From contig JAQGEQ010000354.1 in assembly GCA_034620365.1 (NCBI GenBank), positions 496,001 to 560,000 on the forward strand: DNA of 64,000 nt, given 5' to 3'. Origin of the DNA: Pegea sp. RAD2-039 (taxonomy: Eukaryota; Chordata; Thaliacea; Salpida; Salpidae). Under the pieces are notes generated by a model. It was not told where the DNA came from. It saw nothing but the letters and a program-made list of their open reading frames with translations, and made no database searches. The position numbers and the translations under genes are program-made. This document shows positions 22,519-35,966 of the stretch, in pieces (the stretch's first letter is position 1; each line of letters begins with the position of its first letter).

Positions 22519-25500
22519 GTTTTCAACTATATATGCTGCTGAATTAAGTATCAGAATAAAGAATAAACTCAAAGTCGATTGTTAAAATTGATGACGTCAT
22601 ATTTCTTTATAATGCTGAATTGATTTAGGTAAATAATCTAACTGTCGTTAGTAGTAACAGAATATATATTTTATTTTATGTAATTGTCGATTGCGTGATT
22701 AAAATTTTCTAGTTGGTAAAAAAGAAAATTATAACAATTTTTTTTAAATATTGTAACTATGAATTGATTTATGAAAAATATAAGCTTTTATTGAAAATAC
22801 GTCTTTAATTCAAATATCAATTTAGTTGTCTAAAGTTATGATTTCTTTTTCTTATCTATTCTACTTACTACAGAGTCTTCCAAAACTCAATTTTTTGTCC
22901 ATTGAAAGAACTGATATTTTTGTGATAGATTCATTCTGCCAGCTAAGATAATCACCAACGACTTAATTATAATAATAAGCTGGATTGTGAATATTTATTA
23001 AACAGTTTCTGGAATAAAAATCCTTAAAAAAGATTCAAAGAACTTCGAAAAGTTGTTGGTTAACACCGGAAATAAAAATAAAAGATAACAATTTGTCAAA
23101 AAAAGTAGATTTTTAAAAAAGAAATATATTTTGGGATAGTTTCTGAATCATCTTACAGATAAATTATTGAAGAAATGTCTGCATTTTGTCAAATAACAAT
23201 TTCTAATGAATCCTACTAATACTGTATTCATCATTTATCAAATCTCATATAGTATCACCCATAAATATTGGTGACTATATAATGACTCACAGCCTAACGG
23301 AAATTTTTTACTGATTTTTTTATATTTCTGCAAAGCGTAAATAACATTTTTCACACAAACTATTAAATAATTACCTAAAATAAGTAATACAGCTTCTAAG
23401 CCACTATTTCTTGACTCTAGAAAATGTCTGCAAAAGTCCTATGTTAGTTGCAAGAACTTCCTTGTTCGCTATTTCAAAAAATCGTTTTTAATAAGTTTCT
23501 TATAATTTAAGATTCAAGTTTATTAAATTATTATTTAAAAAAATGATTTTTGGTATATAAGTTGAGCATATAGATCTTCTTATAGAGTTTATTACAACAA
23601 ACACCTTATTTGGTGGCTTTAAGAAGTTATATTTTCTCTAAACTATACTAACTTGACAAACTTAAAAAATTAATAATATTTTAATAAGACTTAAACTAAT
23701 AAGTTTGATTTATAAAAATATTACTAAATCTATCTAATAAAAATAAAATTACCGAAGAAATCAAATGATGATTTTCTAATCTTCCTGTGTCAGCGAGAAG
23801 TAAGTTTCGCGCTTTTTAATCAATTAGTAGATGATACCACAATAAAACTGATCTCAGTTTTCTTCACCTACTTGGGCGAGAGCTCGTTAAGGCATTCCAT
23901 GTTAGCAGAAATATCTTCTTTATAATAGAAAGATCAAATAGAGTTGAAATATTGGATAAAGATCAGACTTATCTGTAATGATCAGATAAACCTGATTCAG
24001 TTGCTACAAATTTCTAGACACCAAATCATCTTCTATCATGAAACCAAGATTATACGACATCTAAAGAGCTTAGAAAACTTGGGAACTAAGTTGTTTCAGA
24101 GCCTCGTTTTAAAGCATGCCGAAGCCTCGTCAAGCCTGATGCTGAGGCTTATAAGAAGGAATATAAGATAGTAGAAGTAATTGAAGTAAAAGTAGTGACC
24201 AGGGACTTATTAGTCGATTCCAAAAATCAAAGAAGTGTAAAACCCTAGAAGTGGCAAAGAAAAGAAATGAAGAATAAATAGATGAAATAAGAGCGTTTGG
24301 TTGTAGAACCCAACTGGAGAGGTTTTTAGCGGAAAAAACTTGAAAGTTAACAAAGATTGAAATGAAAGCTAAAAGGCTGGTAGCCTTAACTTCAAGTCCA
24401 CATATTCATAGATGCATCTGCTGACGTAAAGATGTCTAAATAAGAAGATGTGTGACGGTCTCTAGGTACGTAGGGTTGATTGAGTCATAAATGAAAAATT
24501 AATGTAAAAAAGTTCTTAAGGCATGATGTAAATTTCGGAATTCGTCAAAAACACTAATTTGAAATTTTAGCTGTTTTGTTCTATGCCAAAATTTATCAAG
24601 ATTTTCTAATTGACTGAATAAAGTTTTAAATAAAAGAATATAATGTTAACTGCTTACAATAACAAAGTTACAATATTAATGAAGGTTAGATTAAATTAGA
24701 TATCTATTCTTACATATGAGTGGCTACATTTAAGGCAAATTTCGATGGTTAAAATTGAAACAAACTATTTATCTTACTGTTAAACATTCATCTAACTAGA
24801 AGATATTTTAATATCTATCTTTGAGCAAACGTTTTATATCTGTGATGTAAAGTTAGTAGCATTTATTTATTATGATTTAAAGTTTTATAGACACTAAGTT
24901 TGAAAGCTTTAAAAATTAATCGGAAAACTTACTTTTTAAATTCTAACTATTCCTTGAATATTTTTTCGAAACATCCATCAAATTTTTGATTATTATCATG
25001 AATCATTCACTTAAAAGAGCTTGAAACAAGGCTTGCTAGACTTTTTAGTTTGCCGTAAAGATAATTAGTATCCTTCACTAACAAATGTAACAATCCTGTT
25101 TATTAAATAACTGTAAGGTAATTTAATTGTATCATTTTAAAATAAATCCATTTTTCAAGTAATTATCCAAATTTGCTTCATGTCAACATCTCTATACTAC
25201 ACATATTTTTGAGTACTTTTTGCGTTTGGCTAAAGTATTGTTTATGGCTTAGATAAGCATTTATTCATTAAAATAACTGAAATGAACAAGTTTGAACAAG
25301 ACTCAGTGTTTTCCGGAAATCTACAAAATAAAACTCTTTGTTTTATCCAAACACACTTAAACTTACTCGCTTTTTAGAATAAAGTGAATTGTTATGACAA
25401 GATCGAAACCTAACATACGTATAATATTTTCAAGAATTTGAAATCTTTGTTAGACGTTGGTTGATGTCAACTAAATAGTTGCAATAGGTGCTTGTTACTG

Positions 25501-27201
25501 AACATTTTACTTTTAGATCTGACCTAACTGGTTTCTTAGTTTGTAACAAATATTTTTTTAAAGGTTATCTACAACTCTTTTCAGTATTAATTGGATAATT
25601 TACTTCTGTCAAAAGAAACTCCACAACCTGCTTATGGTTTTACTGATGCAAATGCTCAAAAGACTAATACCAAAACAACTTTAGCTTTTTCGATATTTAA
25701 TAACGCATAGTATAAAATTACTTTAAAAGTTCTTTGCAATTTACTTTATCAACTTATGAAATTAAAAACATGATGTTGAAAATAATTGAAAGTTTTGTAT
25801 AATATAAAGAGAAAAAGTTTTTACTTCACCACTATTTTGTTTAAATCTTAATAAATAAATACTTCTGTTTGAACAACAAGGAAAATAAATTTGTTATTTT
25901 TAATTTCAATATTCTTTTCGTTTTAAGAAAGAATTTAAAGATCTTTTTTAACTACCAAATTTAAACAGAAAATAATAATCAGAAGATCCCATAAAATTTG
26001 ATACAATTGTAAAATTGAAAAGTTTCTAAAAAAGAACTTTGCTTCATCTAAAATGTTTTATTTTCTACGTTTAAATTCTTACAAAACTTTTTCAATATTA
26101 TACTAACAACAACTCATAACAAGCTAAAGGTAAAAACTGTTTTGTATATTTGATCTATTCTACAGTTACATCAAATTTTTTAGGGTAAAAACTGCAAGCT
26201 TTCAAAGAAAAAGTTGAAAATTTAATGGTAGAATTTGAAATGATTACCGCTTAATTAATTGAAATTATAAATTGTAGGAGAATGAAGCTACTTAATTACC
26301 TAAAGTTTACTTTATACACAAAATAGATACAGAAATTTGTTTTATAATTCTGCGTTATTTGTTTTATTCTAACGTTTAAGTTGTGCAAAAAGAAACTAAT
26401 TAAAGAGCTTTTAGACATGATTTATTAATAAGATAAACTTGAAAAACTGAAACACAATTATTTTTTAAGCAAACAATATTTTTGAAAAGTTTCTGTTTTT
26501 TATCTACACTACTGTACACTTTGTGAAAGCTATAATGACTTTCAAGAACCTAAAAATACTAACTTTTCCAAGAATCTTTTGTTGCTCATAATATAAATAA
26601 CTGAAATTGATTTGTAAAATCATTTGAAAATCATTTGTAGGATGATATGGTTTTCTTTAACATCAGCACATGACATCAAAGTACAGAATGTGAAAGTAAA
26701 GCCTCTGACAAATATTAACTCCTTTTATGCTTTTCATGTTATCGATAAAAGCTGATTTAAATAACTTTAAGATTTTCATTATTAAAATTTTCCTGAAAAA
26801 TATAGAAGAGCATTATATAATTTATTCAATGAAAGAATTTCGTTCACAAAATAAACTCTTATAAATGAACTCTATAAGACTTATAAAGATTCTTATTTTA
26901 CTCTCATTCTTTTCTACAATGGTTATACATCAAATAATTACTATTAATTTACTTTATGATAAACTTTTAACGTTTTTTGTTGTAATATTTGATTGAAATA
27001 ACTTAATTTATATATTTAAAAAATTCTCCACATTTTTATGTTTATTTAGTTTGTGTTTTACTATTTATTTTACCATACAGGTTGAAACTAATTTACTGTT
27101 AGGTAAATGAATAAGAAAAAATATCTTATCTTCATTTTTGCAAATGTTGAATCAAAAAAGTTTATTTGAAATATTTTCTGTTTTAGAAAGCTACCCAAAG
27201 A
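22519..27201. other. 4.7 kb gene-poor region
   Basis: Mostly AT-rich DNA without supported exons. The only stretch with a different texture is 23940-24450, listed separately. No RNA gene or intact mobile element was recognised. Confidence 0.45.
23940..24450 (+). repeat. Decayed coding-like stretch, possibly a mobile-element relic
   Basis: This segment is purine-rich on the plus strand and less AT-rich than its surroundings. It holds short protein-like pieces in more than one frame, for example EAYKKEYKIVEVIEVKVVTR and LVDSKNQRSVKP. No end repeats are visible, and no family can be named. It is clearly broken and looks old. It could equally be a relic of a host gene. Confidence 0.2.
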
Positions 27202-27734
27202 ATGGATAGGAAAGAAAAACAAAAAGGAAGTTTAGAAGTTCACGAATTGTCAGCTATTAACGTACGTTTTCTATTTTGATTTATTTCGTCTGAATTCTTC
27301 TCCAAAAGTTAGGACATTAATGAAGTGAAACACTTTTTTTAGTCAGATCTTACTGAAGATGAAGATTTACAGTTGAATAGAATAGCAAATGTGGAGGATG
27401 CAAAGATGAAAAAGATGTTATTGAAATATTACTGGTTGTGGAAATTACATAATGTTGTAAGTTGCTATTTTTTAACTTTTAAGTTTCTTGTTCCAAATTT
27501 TGAGTTAGAATTTTTTTTTCAAAAAGTATGATAAGATTTAAAAAGATCGATTTTTCCTCTAATCTAAATTCCAATCTTCAATTCCAACGTACATTTAGCG
27601 AGATATTATCTAGACCTGTAGATGGTGTGCTTACATATGAACATATGACGTCATATTACCACCCGCGGAGATTTGATATCAGGATAAGACCTGCTTTATT
27701 CAGTAAATCTATACCAAGCTTTTTTCGCCTTTGA
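27202..27734 (+). CDS. Predicted small gene of unknown function
   Basis: Two exons have good splice signals. Exon 1 (27202-27260) reads MDRKEKQKGSLEVHELSAIN and ends at GTACGT. Exon 2 (about 27343-27456) follows TTTTTTTAG, reads SDLTEDEDLQLNRIANVEDA... and ends WKLHNV at GTAAGT. The third exon is ambiguous. The best acceptor (TTTCAAAAAG near 27527) gives four more residues and a stop (about 62 residues in all). A weaker acceptor (TTTAAAAAG near 27546) is also phase 0 and opens a 62-codon frame ending at 27734 (about 120 residues). A TTTTCTGTTTTAG acceptor-like sequence lies 15 bases before the ATG. The protein is charged, with no domain I recognise and no membrane segment. It lies about 330 bases upstream of TRPN on the same strand but does not splice in frame to it. 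Confidence 0.4.
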
Positions 27735-28065
27735 CAGAGATTTTAGCTGAGATATTCTCGAAATGATTTATTTATTTTCAGTGCTAGGCAAGTAGAGTTA
27801 GTTTAATTAGATGTCAACAGCAATTAAAATGTTTTTTTTGCGGTAAATTTTGACATTTTCAGCTCTTTGCAGTTCAACTTGTCAAAACTTTTGTTATTTC
27901 TGTGACTTTTTAATTAAACAGTCTAAAAACTTTTTATTTTTTTTATCTGGAGATGAGTTACTCCACAAATATCTCCTCCAAAAGGTTTCAATTTTTCTCA
28001 CCAAACATGGCTTTTTGCAGTTTTGCCATTAAATTAATTCAGTCTATTTGCAACACGATGGCACT

Positions 28066-31000
28066 ATGAGTCGAAAAGTGCATCAAAGCGATTTAGAAGT
28101 TTCATCAAATCTTCGGCCAGCTAAAAAATCGCCCAGAAAAGGAGGTATCAGTCCCCAAAAATATCCTGACAATCTTCTAGCGCCTCCCTCCCTTTCATCT
28201 TCTCCAAAGAAAAAAGTTATCACTAGGGGGCGCCGTTCCTTAAACTCTCCGCGCTCTTCCCGATCTGAATCAAAGCACTCCGACTCAAGCGATGTGACGT
28301 CACCGAAAGAAAAGCAACAAAGCGTAACGGGTAGTACAAGCTCGCTTCTCAATCTCGCGTTGCAGCGTCACTGGAACGAGTTTGAGCTTCGATTGCGGTA
28401 TTTAAGCAAAAGCAGCTTGCAACTGCACGTCATTGATGACGTAGGTGTGTGGTGACGTAATTATCAGTCACGTGATTTATTTGTTTTTGCAGGAGACAGG
28501 ATATAATCCTTTAATGCTGGCGGCCAGAGATAATAAACTGAATATCGTTGAAAGATTACTCGAGCTTGGGATGAACATCAACTCTATTGCCAAGGTACAC
28601 AAATCAACCCTTGAAATCTTTAAATCTTTAACAAATCTTTAAAGATTTGATCTTGATTACAGACAGGGGAGACAGCAATGCACTTTGCAGCTGCTTCGGC
28701 TAAAGAGGAAATTGTCAATCTTTTCATCAATAAAAAAGCCATTTTGACGCAGAAAGTTTCTGTGAGTTGCTGATGATGTCACAGTTTGATGACGTATTGA
28801 TGACGAGCTTTTGTAGTCAACAAAGCGCTTGCCTCTTCACGTGGTTTGTGGAAGGAATGGTAACAGCGCTGTAAACGTCACACAAGCCATCATTCGCGCG
28901 ACACCGCGTAACCTACGTCTCCATGCCGACTATGTACCGAATATTCACGAGTTGTGACGTCATCTAATCAATTGAAAACAGGAAGGAAACATTCCGTTGT
29001 TCATAGCGATTGCTCATGGCAACCAAGGAGCGTGTAGAGAGCTGTTACGATCCAATCAAGAAGACCAGCTTCGTTTTCAGCATTCGGAAAGTAGAGATAC
29101 TGCTCTTCATCTTGCTATTAACAAACGGGACACAGAATTGATTAAGTTCTTGCTAGGAAGAGGATCTCGTGCCTCAACCATCAATGTGAGTTATATTTGT
29201 TAACTTTTGATCTTTAATACTATGTTTTGTGATGCAGAAACTCGGTGAAACCCCTATTCACTTGATCGCAGGATTAGGGGATCTCCCTTTGTTGGAACAG
29301 TTTTGTCAGAATCTTTCTGAAATTGATTCGAAAGTTTTTGATGATCCACAAAATTCTCCTCTTCATGTAGCTACTTTGAAGGGTGAACAATTTCATCAAT
29401 TTTTTATTTTGTTCAAATAACTTCAACTGATCCAACTGGGGCTAGTTTGTACTAGACTTAGTTGAATCAAAATACCAAGAAAATCTTTTTGACTTCCAAG
29501 ATCTTAGATGGCAAATTCTTAAAAAAGGCATCAATAAAATAGAAACAACTATTTTATGTAAACGTTGTTTTTACAGTAAAAGTCATCCAAGAGTTTCTTA
29601 AATACCTCAATAACTCTCTGCTTCTTTTTTTAAAAACTCACTTATTTGATTGAAATATGAAATTTGAAACAAGAAAGTAGTTACATTGTCACTATGACTA
29701 ACTAAGTTACTACCTCTTATTAAAGAAGGCAGAAAAAACAGATGTTATTTTGTAAATATTCAGCTCAATGAGTTGATTAGTTTTGAAATAGAAATCAGTT
29801 GGCAGTGTACCGTAAAATATAATGGAAAAGAGGTATTTAAATCACAAAACTAATAAACAATGTATTGTAGTAAACTTATTTTGATGCCATAGACTAACTT
29901 CCCAAACAATCAGCTGAGTTATAAGTGCTATATGTCGTTAACTATCGAAGCTTTTAGTTGTCAGATCACTCAATATATCCTGTTGTCATTTATGTATTCA
30001 TAAAACTTGAATGGTTTAGTATGAGACTTTTATGGACATATTTTCACAGGTCACAGTCATATTGTGGAATATATTTCTGAGAAATTCCCAGAATCAGTTT
30101 TTTTTCGAACTCAGGTAACTTCACTATTTTCAAACTTAATGTCTTTTCAACTCCTCGTTTAAATATTTTCAAGCTATTGTTTTAAACTTTATGTAACTTT
30201 CTACACCTCAATTTAAAATCAAAATGACAGCTAAGAAAGTTAAACAGAACACTACTTTTTAATTATTTTTCTCTATACAGGAAGGCAGTACACTAATGCA
30301 CGTAGCATTAGAACGAGGCTTCAACGAAATCGCGCACATGTTTCTAAAACGCGGTGTACTAGTTCACATGCCGAATAAAGATGGTTACCATTTCGTGACT
30401 ATTTTACAACAACTTCAACTTTGAAAACTTTACAGGCGAAGCAAGTTTGCATACAGCAGCAAGGAATAATAGAGTCAGTGTTCTTAGATCATTGTTATTA
30501 AAAGGAGCCTGTGTCAACGCGCGTACCAAGGTATTTCATTATGTAACCTCTTAAATTATTTAAGGACTTCTTGTACCTAAGGATGACTTGACTGCTCTTC
30601 ACATAGCTGCAAAAAATGCAAATACAAGAATAGTAAGAACATTATTAGGATTTGGAGCCTCTGTCGATGTAAAAGGAGGTCGATTAGAAGAAACGGCCAT
30701 GCATTTGGCTTCACAATCCCGCCAAGGTCTTTTTTAACTACCGATATAAATGTTTGAAGTAATACTTGTAACAGGCTCACAGGTTGTTGATTTACTGATC
30801 AAGTCCGGTGCGGATGTCAACTCTGAGCGAGTAGATGGACAGACAGCCCTGCATATGGCTGCCAGGAGTGGTAATCTTCGAGCTTTTAAACTGATTTTAA
30901 AAGAAGGTGGTGATTGTAGACGTGGATCAAAAGTCGCCATTTTGTTTTTTAGTGATTTTTTTTGTAATAAAATATTTGCAGGTTGGGGAAAGCCCCTTGC

Positions 31001-34000
31001 ATATAGCAGTCAAGCACTGCCATTTGGAAATAGTAGAATTTTTATTGAAGTTTTTGAGTGAAAACTTTGCAGGTTCAGCTGCAAGGCAGTGTGTCAACGC
31101 CCAAGATGAGGCTAGACCCACAAACTACAAAATTTCTTTTTATTAATCAATTGATTGCAGGCTGGTGAAACATCGCTCCATTTCGCTGCTTCCATTAAAC
31201 ACGCGGTGGCGCACTTTGATGAAGAAGAAGTGAAGATTATGCAGCTGCTGTTACACTCCGGGGGAAATCCCAATCTTGCAACTCACGAAACTAAGGTAAC
31301 AAATATAATTATCACTAGCAATGATATAACTGTAGTGACTAGGAAACCAGCTTGCATTATTGCGCACGTGCTGGAAACACACGGTTGCTACGGGAAATGT
31401 TGGAAACAATCAAGCGACGAGAAGTTTCGTCACGAGTCATCAACAACCAATCAAAAGTCAGCTTTCTACCGTTTACTTATCATCGCTTGATTTTTGATGT
31501 TATAGAATGGGTATTCCCCGTTGTTACATGCATGTGAGCAAGGTCACGTGGAAGGTGTTCAGTTGTTGTTAGAGTGCGGCGCGCGAGTTGACATCTTTGA
31601 TGAAGAAGGCAAAGCAGCGTTACATCTGGCAGCTGAGCATGGTCACTATGACATCGTCGCGATGCTTCTGCGACGAAAGACTTTCATTAACGCTAAAACT
31701 AAATTGGGACTTACACCCTTGCACCTAGCAGCCCAGCAAGGATTCGATGAGATTGTACTATTGCTTGTAAACGCGCGACTTCACGAGCGCCAAGCCATGG
31801 TGGACGCAGTCACATTGGTCAGTTAGTGGTCATGTGCCGACTACTTGTGACGTTATAATGTGAGTAGGACAAGAAGACAGCGCTACACGAAGCAGCTGAG
31901 CGGGGGAAGTTTAATGTTTGCTGGACACTGCTTGAAGCAGGTGCTGATGTTGAAGCAATAGATAGCGTAAGTAAAAAGCGATTTGTAGTTGTCATGAAAA
32001 CCAGTATATGTGATGTAGGCAGGTGAAACTGCTCTACATTTAGCAGCAGAAAACGATCACTCGCAAGTAGTTGAGATGTTTTTAAGGTATCGACACGACC
32101 TGGTCACTATTGCCAACAAAAGTGGTTGGACTTGTGCCCACATCGCTGCTTTTAATGGTCTGTGCCCCGCTTTCGCTCTCTGTTGCTCATTAATCGCGTT
32201 TTTCTTCGCAGGAAGTGTTTCTGTCATTTCGGAGCTTCTTAAATCTTCATTTCGACGTGAAATTCTTGCAGCCACCAGCACCGTAAGTCCTTAATCAACA
32301 CGTCATCACTTGATATCGACGTCACCGCAGCAGACCTCACAATCGACGCCATTACATATCGCAACTGAGAAAGGTCATGTTGAAGTGGTCCGTGAGCTAC
32401 TACTGAATGGGGCTGATCCTTTCCACGAAGATGCAGTAGGCTGTGACATCACCACTTCGCGCTGCTAACAGTTTGATTTATAGAACGGTTTCAATGTGAT
32501 GCATTTGGCGGCGAGAAGAGGCCACACAGAACTAGTTGACGTCATTGACGCGTGTGCGGTCGCAATCCGTGATACTACAGGTGCTGATTTGCCGTCAGTG
32601 TGGGGGAGCATCAGTTCAAAATCCGGCTACAATGTCCTTCACATCAGTGCTCACCGGGGTCATGTGAGTGAAAGACAACTGATGGCGTGCTGATGTCCTT
32701 GGTGTTAACAGGAAGCGTTTGCTAAAGAGATGTTGATGAGATTGGACGCAGGACAGGCCAGTCAACCACCAGGGATCCGTTTAGACAAGATGAAAGAGTC
32801 AAGTAAAGATGTAAGTGATATGTGGGTCATAAAAATGGTCAATGACCAGGGTTGATTTTTAGTGGGGCTTTACCCCTCTTCATTTAGCTGCTTTATCCGG
32901 ACACGTCAGTTTAGTGGGCCTGATCCTCAACTATGAGACTGTTGATGTCCGTGCAGCTACTTTCAAACAGGTCTGGACCATTTCAATTTCTCACCTATTA
33001 GTAACTGCTTCTTCTATAGAGAGTGACTCCCCTGCACCTAGCAGCCGGAGGAGGTTTTGTTGATGTAGTTGAGTTGCTGCTCACTAAGACCATGGATCAG
33101 ATCCATACTACTGACATCAGTGGTAACTCTTGTCTACATTATGCTGCAATTAACTCTCACGTCGAGATGGCTGCCTTGTTGCTAGGAAGAGGTGCTGATA
33201 TTGATCGAACTGAAGAAGTTAGATATTAGTGATCTTTAAAGTAGATGTTTCTGATCTTGTTGTTATAGAATGGGATGACTGCCTTACACTATGCTGGAAG
33301 AGCCGGTTGTTTGCGGATGATGAAACTCTTAGTTGATGCAGGAGCTTGTACGATGGCTCTAGACAAGGATAAAAAGTCTCCAGTCCAGTTTGCAGCTGCT
33401 TATAGTCACCCAGTAGGCTTACGAACAGCTTAATGGGCTTAGTAAGGCGTACTAACTAATAAACTTTCTAGGAAGTCGTCAAGTTACTGTTACGCTACAA
33501 GCATGACTCCGATAAGCTAATTGATGACAAAAACTTTGTGTATAATCTGATGACTCTAGCTAAAAGTGCTCCTAATCATTATAGGGATCATACCAGGTTT
33601 GATGAAGCTAATCTGATTGGATACCTCACTTTACTCTTTGATTAGGTTTGATAAGAAAGAAATGAGTACTCGACTAAGTAGTATGTTAATACTCGATGAA
33701 TTTATCATGGCTTCACATGCTCCTGTATACACTGCTTCTCGTCTTTCACGAGCTTTTACATTGTCCAGTAGCCGAGTCAAAGAACATGGGAAGAGTTTGC
33801 AGGATTGTGCTGAGCATTGTGAACAGGTGGCTGTAGACCTGCTGGAGATTTGCAGGTCTTATTTCATCTTTTAGTTTGTGCTTATATAATAAGACTGTAA
33901 TAGTGGTGAAGATCGTGCTAATGAAGTTTTAAGAGCTCGTGACAATACTTCTAAGGCATTTCTGGATACTTTAATCGAATGTGAACAAAAAGAAGTAATT

Positions 34001-35966
34001 GCCTCACCAAATGTTCAAAAATATTTATCTGAAATTTGGGTAAGTTTCCGCATTGTCATATTGTCCATCTATTTTAGTGCTACTTTTAGGTCGGCGGGTT
34101 AACTTGGTCAGATTGGAAATTTGGAGTTTTTCTTCTAGCAATTGTCGTCATTTTTCCTTTGTGGATTTTTCTTAGCCTTCCTTTGCATTACAAATTCAAT
34201 AAACTGCCAATTATTAAGTTTATTGCTCACCTCGTAAGCCATATCTACTTGGTTAGTAATTGCTGATCACAATAAGATCAAATATTAAAGATCATCTAAT
34301 AAAAGTTATTTGCATCAAAGGTCGTCCTTTTTGTCATTACTGTAGCAATCCCCTTAAAACCCATTTACAAGAAAGCTGATTTGGCTCCGACGTGGAACGA
34401 GGTTCTGTTGTTGGTTTGGATGACTGGTGTGGTTGTTAACGAAATCACAAACCGGGGTACACGTTCAGGAGTAGCTAGGGTAAGTCAAAGAGGACCAACA
34501 TAATAATCTACTTTTTATCTTTCGTACAGGCGCGAATAGCGATGCTTTTCTTGTGTGCAAGCGCGGTACTTATTCATGTTATCACTTTTACTTTACCATA
34601 CAACGCAAATGGTGATTCAGTTGAACGCCAGGAAGCTCTCTACATCCGGAATATGTTCCTTTCAACTGCAATGATCTTTGCTTTTGTCCTCTTTCTCGAT
34701 TTTCTCAGGTAACTTCTAATTATTTATTAACTGACTTCCAACATCTTCAACAGCTTTCATTACTTGTTTGGACCCTGGTCTATTATCATTGAGGGCTTAC
34801 TGAACGACCTTTTTAAATTTGGGGTCATTGTTCTTCTTTTCATGGTCAGTAACCTGTCCACTTGTCCTTCGTCAGCTTTAATGTCTCTGTTACAGTTTGC
34901 CTTTAGTATGTGGTTGTCTGCAGTCTACCAACCTGTATACGGCGCTGGTGCTAACAATTCTTTCACTATATATGGTTTACACGTGATGCTATGACGTCAT
35001 AACCGTTTTAACTGATCATGTTACAGGTGTTGCGACCACAGAAGTGACTAGTTCTCCCTTGAACCCCTTGAATGCTTTCCCAATTCTATTTTATGCCTTA
35101 TTTGGACTTGTGGACCCAGGTGATCTACCTGCGATGTCACAAAGTCCCTTTGTGGCCATCTACATCGTCCAGTTTGTTTATGGCATCTATCATATTGTCA
35201 CTATCATCGTTTTGATAAATCTTCTCATCGCTATGATGTCAGACACTTATCAGCGGATCCAGGTTCAATCCTCTGAATCTTTTTCATTCTTTTTTGATCC
35301 CATACCTCCTACAGGAGAACTCAGATCGCGAATGGAAGTTTGGGCGCGCCAAGTTGATCCGAAACATGAAGAAGAACAAACTTTCCCCATCACCTGTCAA
35401 TCTCTTCGTGTTAGGTGTCCACTACGCTCGAAGATGCTGCAGAAACTACTGTCAGTACTTAGCTAGTGACGTCACAAAATCAGCGACGCGTGTTGCAGGC
35501 GAAGCGTGCGATGTGGGAGCGGTCTGGGATTTGGCTCAAGATCACAGTGATGACTCACCATTAAAACTCACTGAAAACTCAACTGTTAGTTGATGCCGGT
35601 GATGACGTCATAAGCGCTAGATGATGACGTAATGACGTTGCAGGGTCGCATAAGTCGTTTCAGAGGAGCAAGTGAATTGGTAACACTCGAAAATGTCGTC
35701 GATTGGAATCTAATTCGTCAAAAGTTCTTCGCGCTTGCCGCTCTTAAGGTAGTTAGATAAAACCACGACGTCACTATGATGATGTAATCATTAAACAGGG
35801 AGCCTCACCGGTCAAAGTAGAGAACAAGATTGAGAGTTTCTCTACAGAAGCAAAAGATCATGTTACAAAGACAGATGAGTCTCGAGTCATTCGTAAAAAC
35901 ATTTCTCTAAACAACAGTTGTAGTAGCAGGTCACGCATCATTGATTCCAACTTCACTCAAGCGTGA
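28066..35966 (+). CDS. TRPN (NOMPC-type) mechanosensitive TRP channel with 29 ankyrin repeats
   Basis: TRPN channels are force-gated cation channels of touch and hearing cells. The first exon (28066-28440) is a Ser/Arg/Lys-rich leader. I then count 29 ankyrin repeats up to about 33540, the number known for fly NOMPC. Examples are GYNPLMLAARDNKLNIVERL (first) and SGNSCLHYAAINSHVEMAAL (27th). A linker follows (LIECEQKEVIASPNVQKYL, as in NOMPC), then the membrane part from about 34090 (GGLTWSDWKFGVFLLAI; PLHYKFNKLPIIKFIAHL). The pore region NAFPILFYALFGLVDPG is at 35065-35120 and helix S6 ends INLLIAMMSDTYQRIQVQS. The TRP helix REWKFGRAKLIRNMKKNK comes at about 35330. The C-terminus keeps LENVVDWNLIRQKF, matching NOMPC IENVADWEAI. 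Many introns fall at ankyrin-repeat boundaries in phase 0. The longest intron (about 29384-30050) holds nothing recognisable. Exon joins near 35460-35600 are uncertain. The stop is TGA at 35964-35966. Confidence 0.93.

Noticed and set aside
28083-28352. Minus-strand 89-codon frame opposite the first TRPN exon
   Set aside because: Shadow of a compositionally biased Ser/Arg/Lys-rich exon.
29400-30050. Long TRPN intron as a possible host of another gene
   Set aside because: No open frame, RNA gene or repeat found; ordinary intron.
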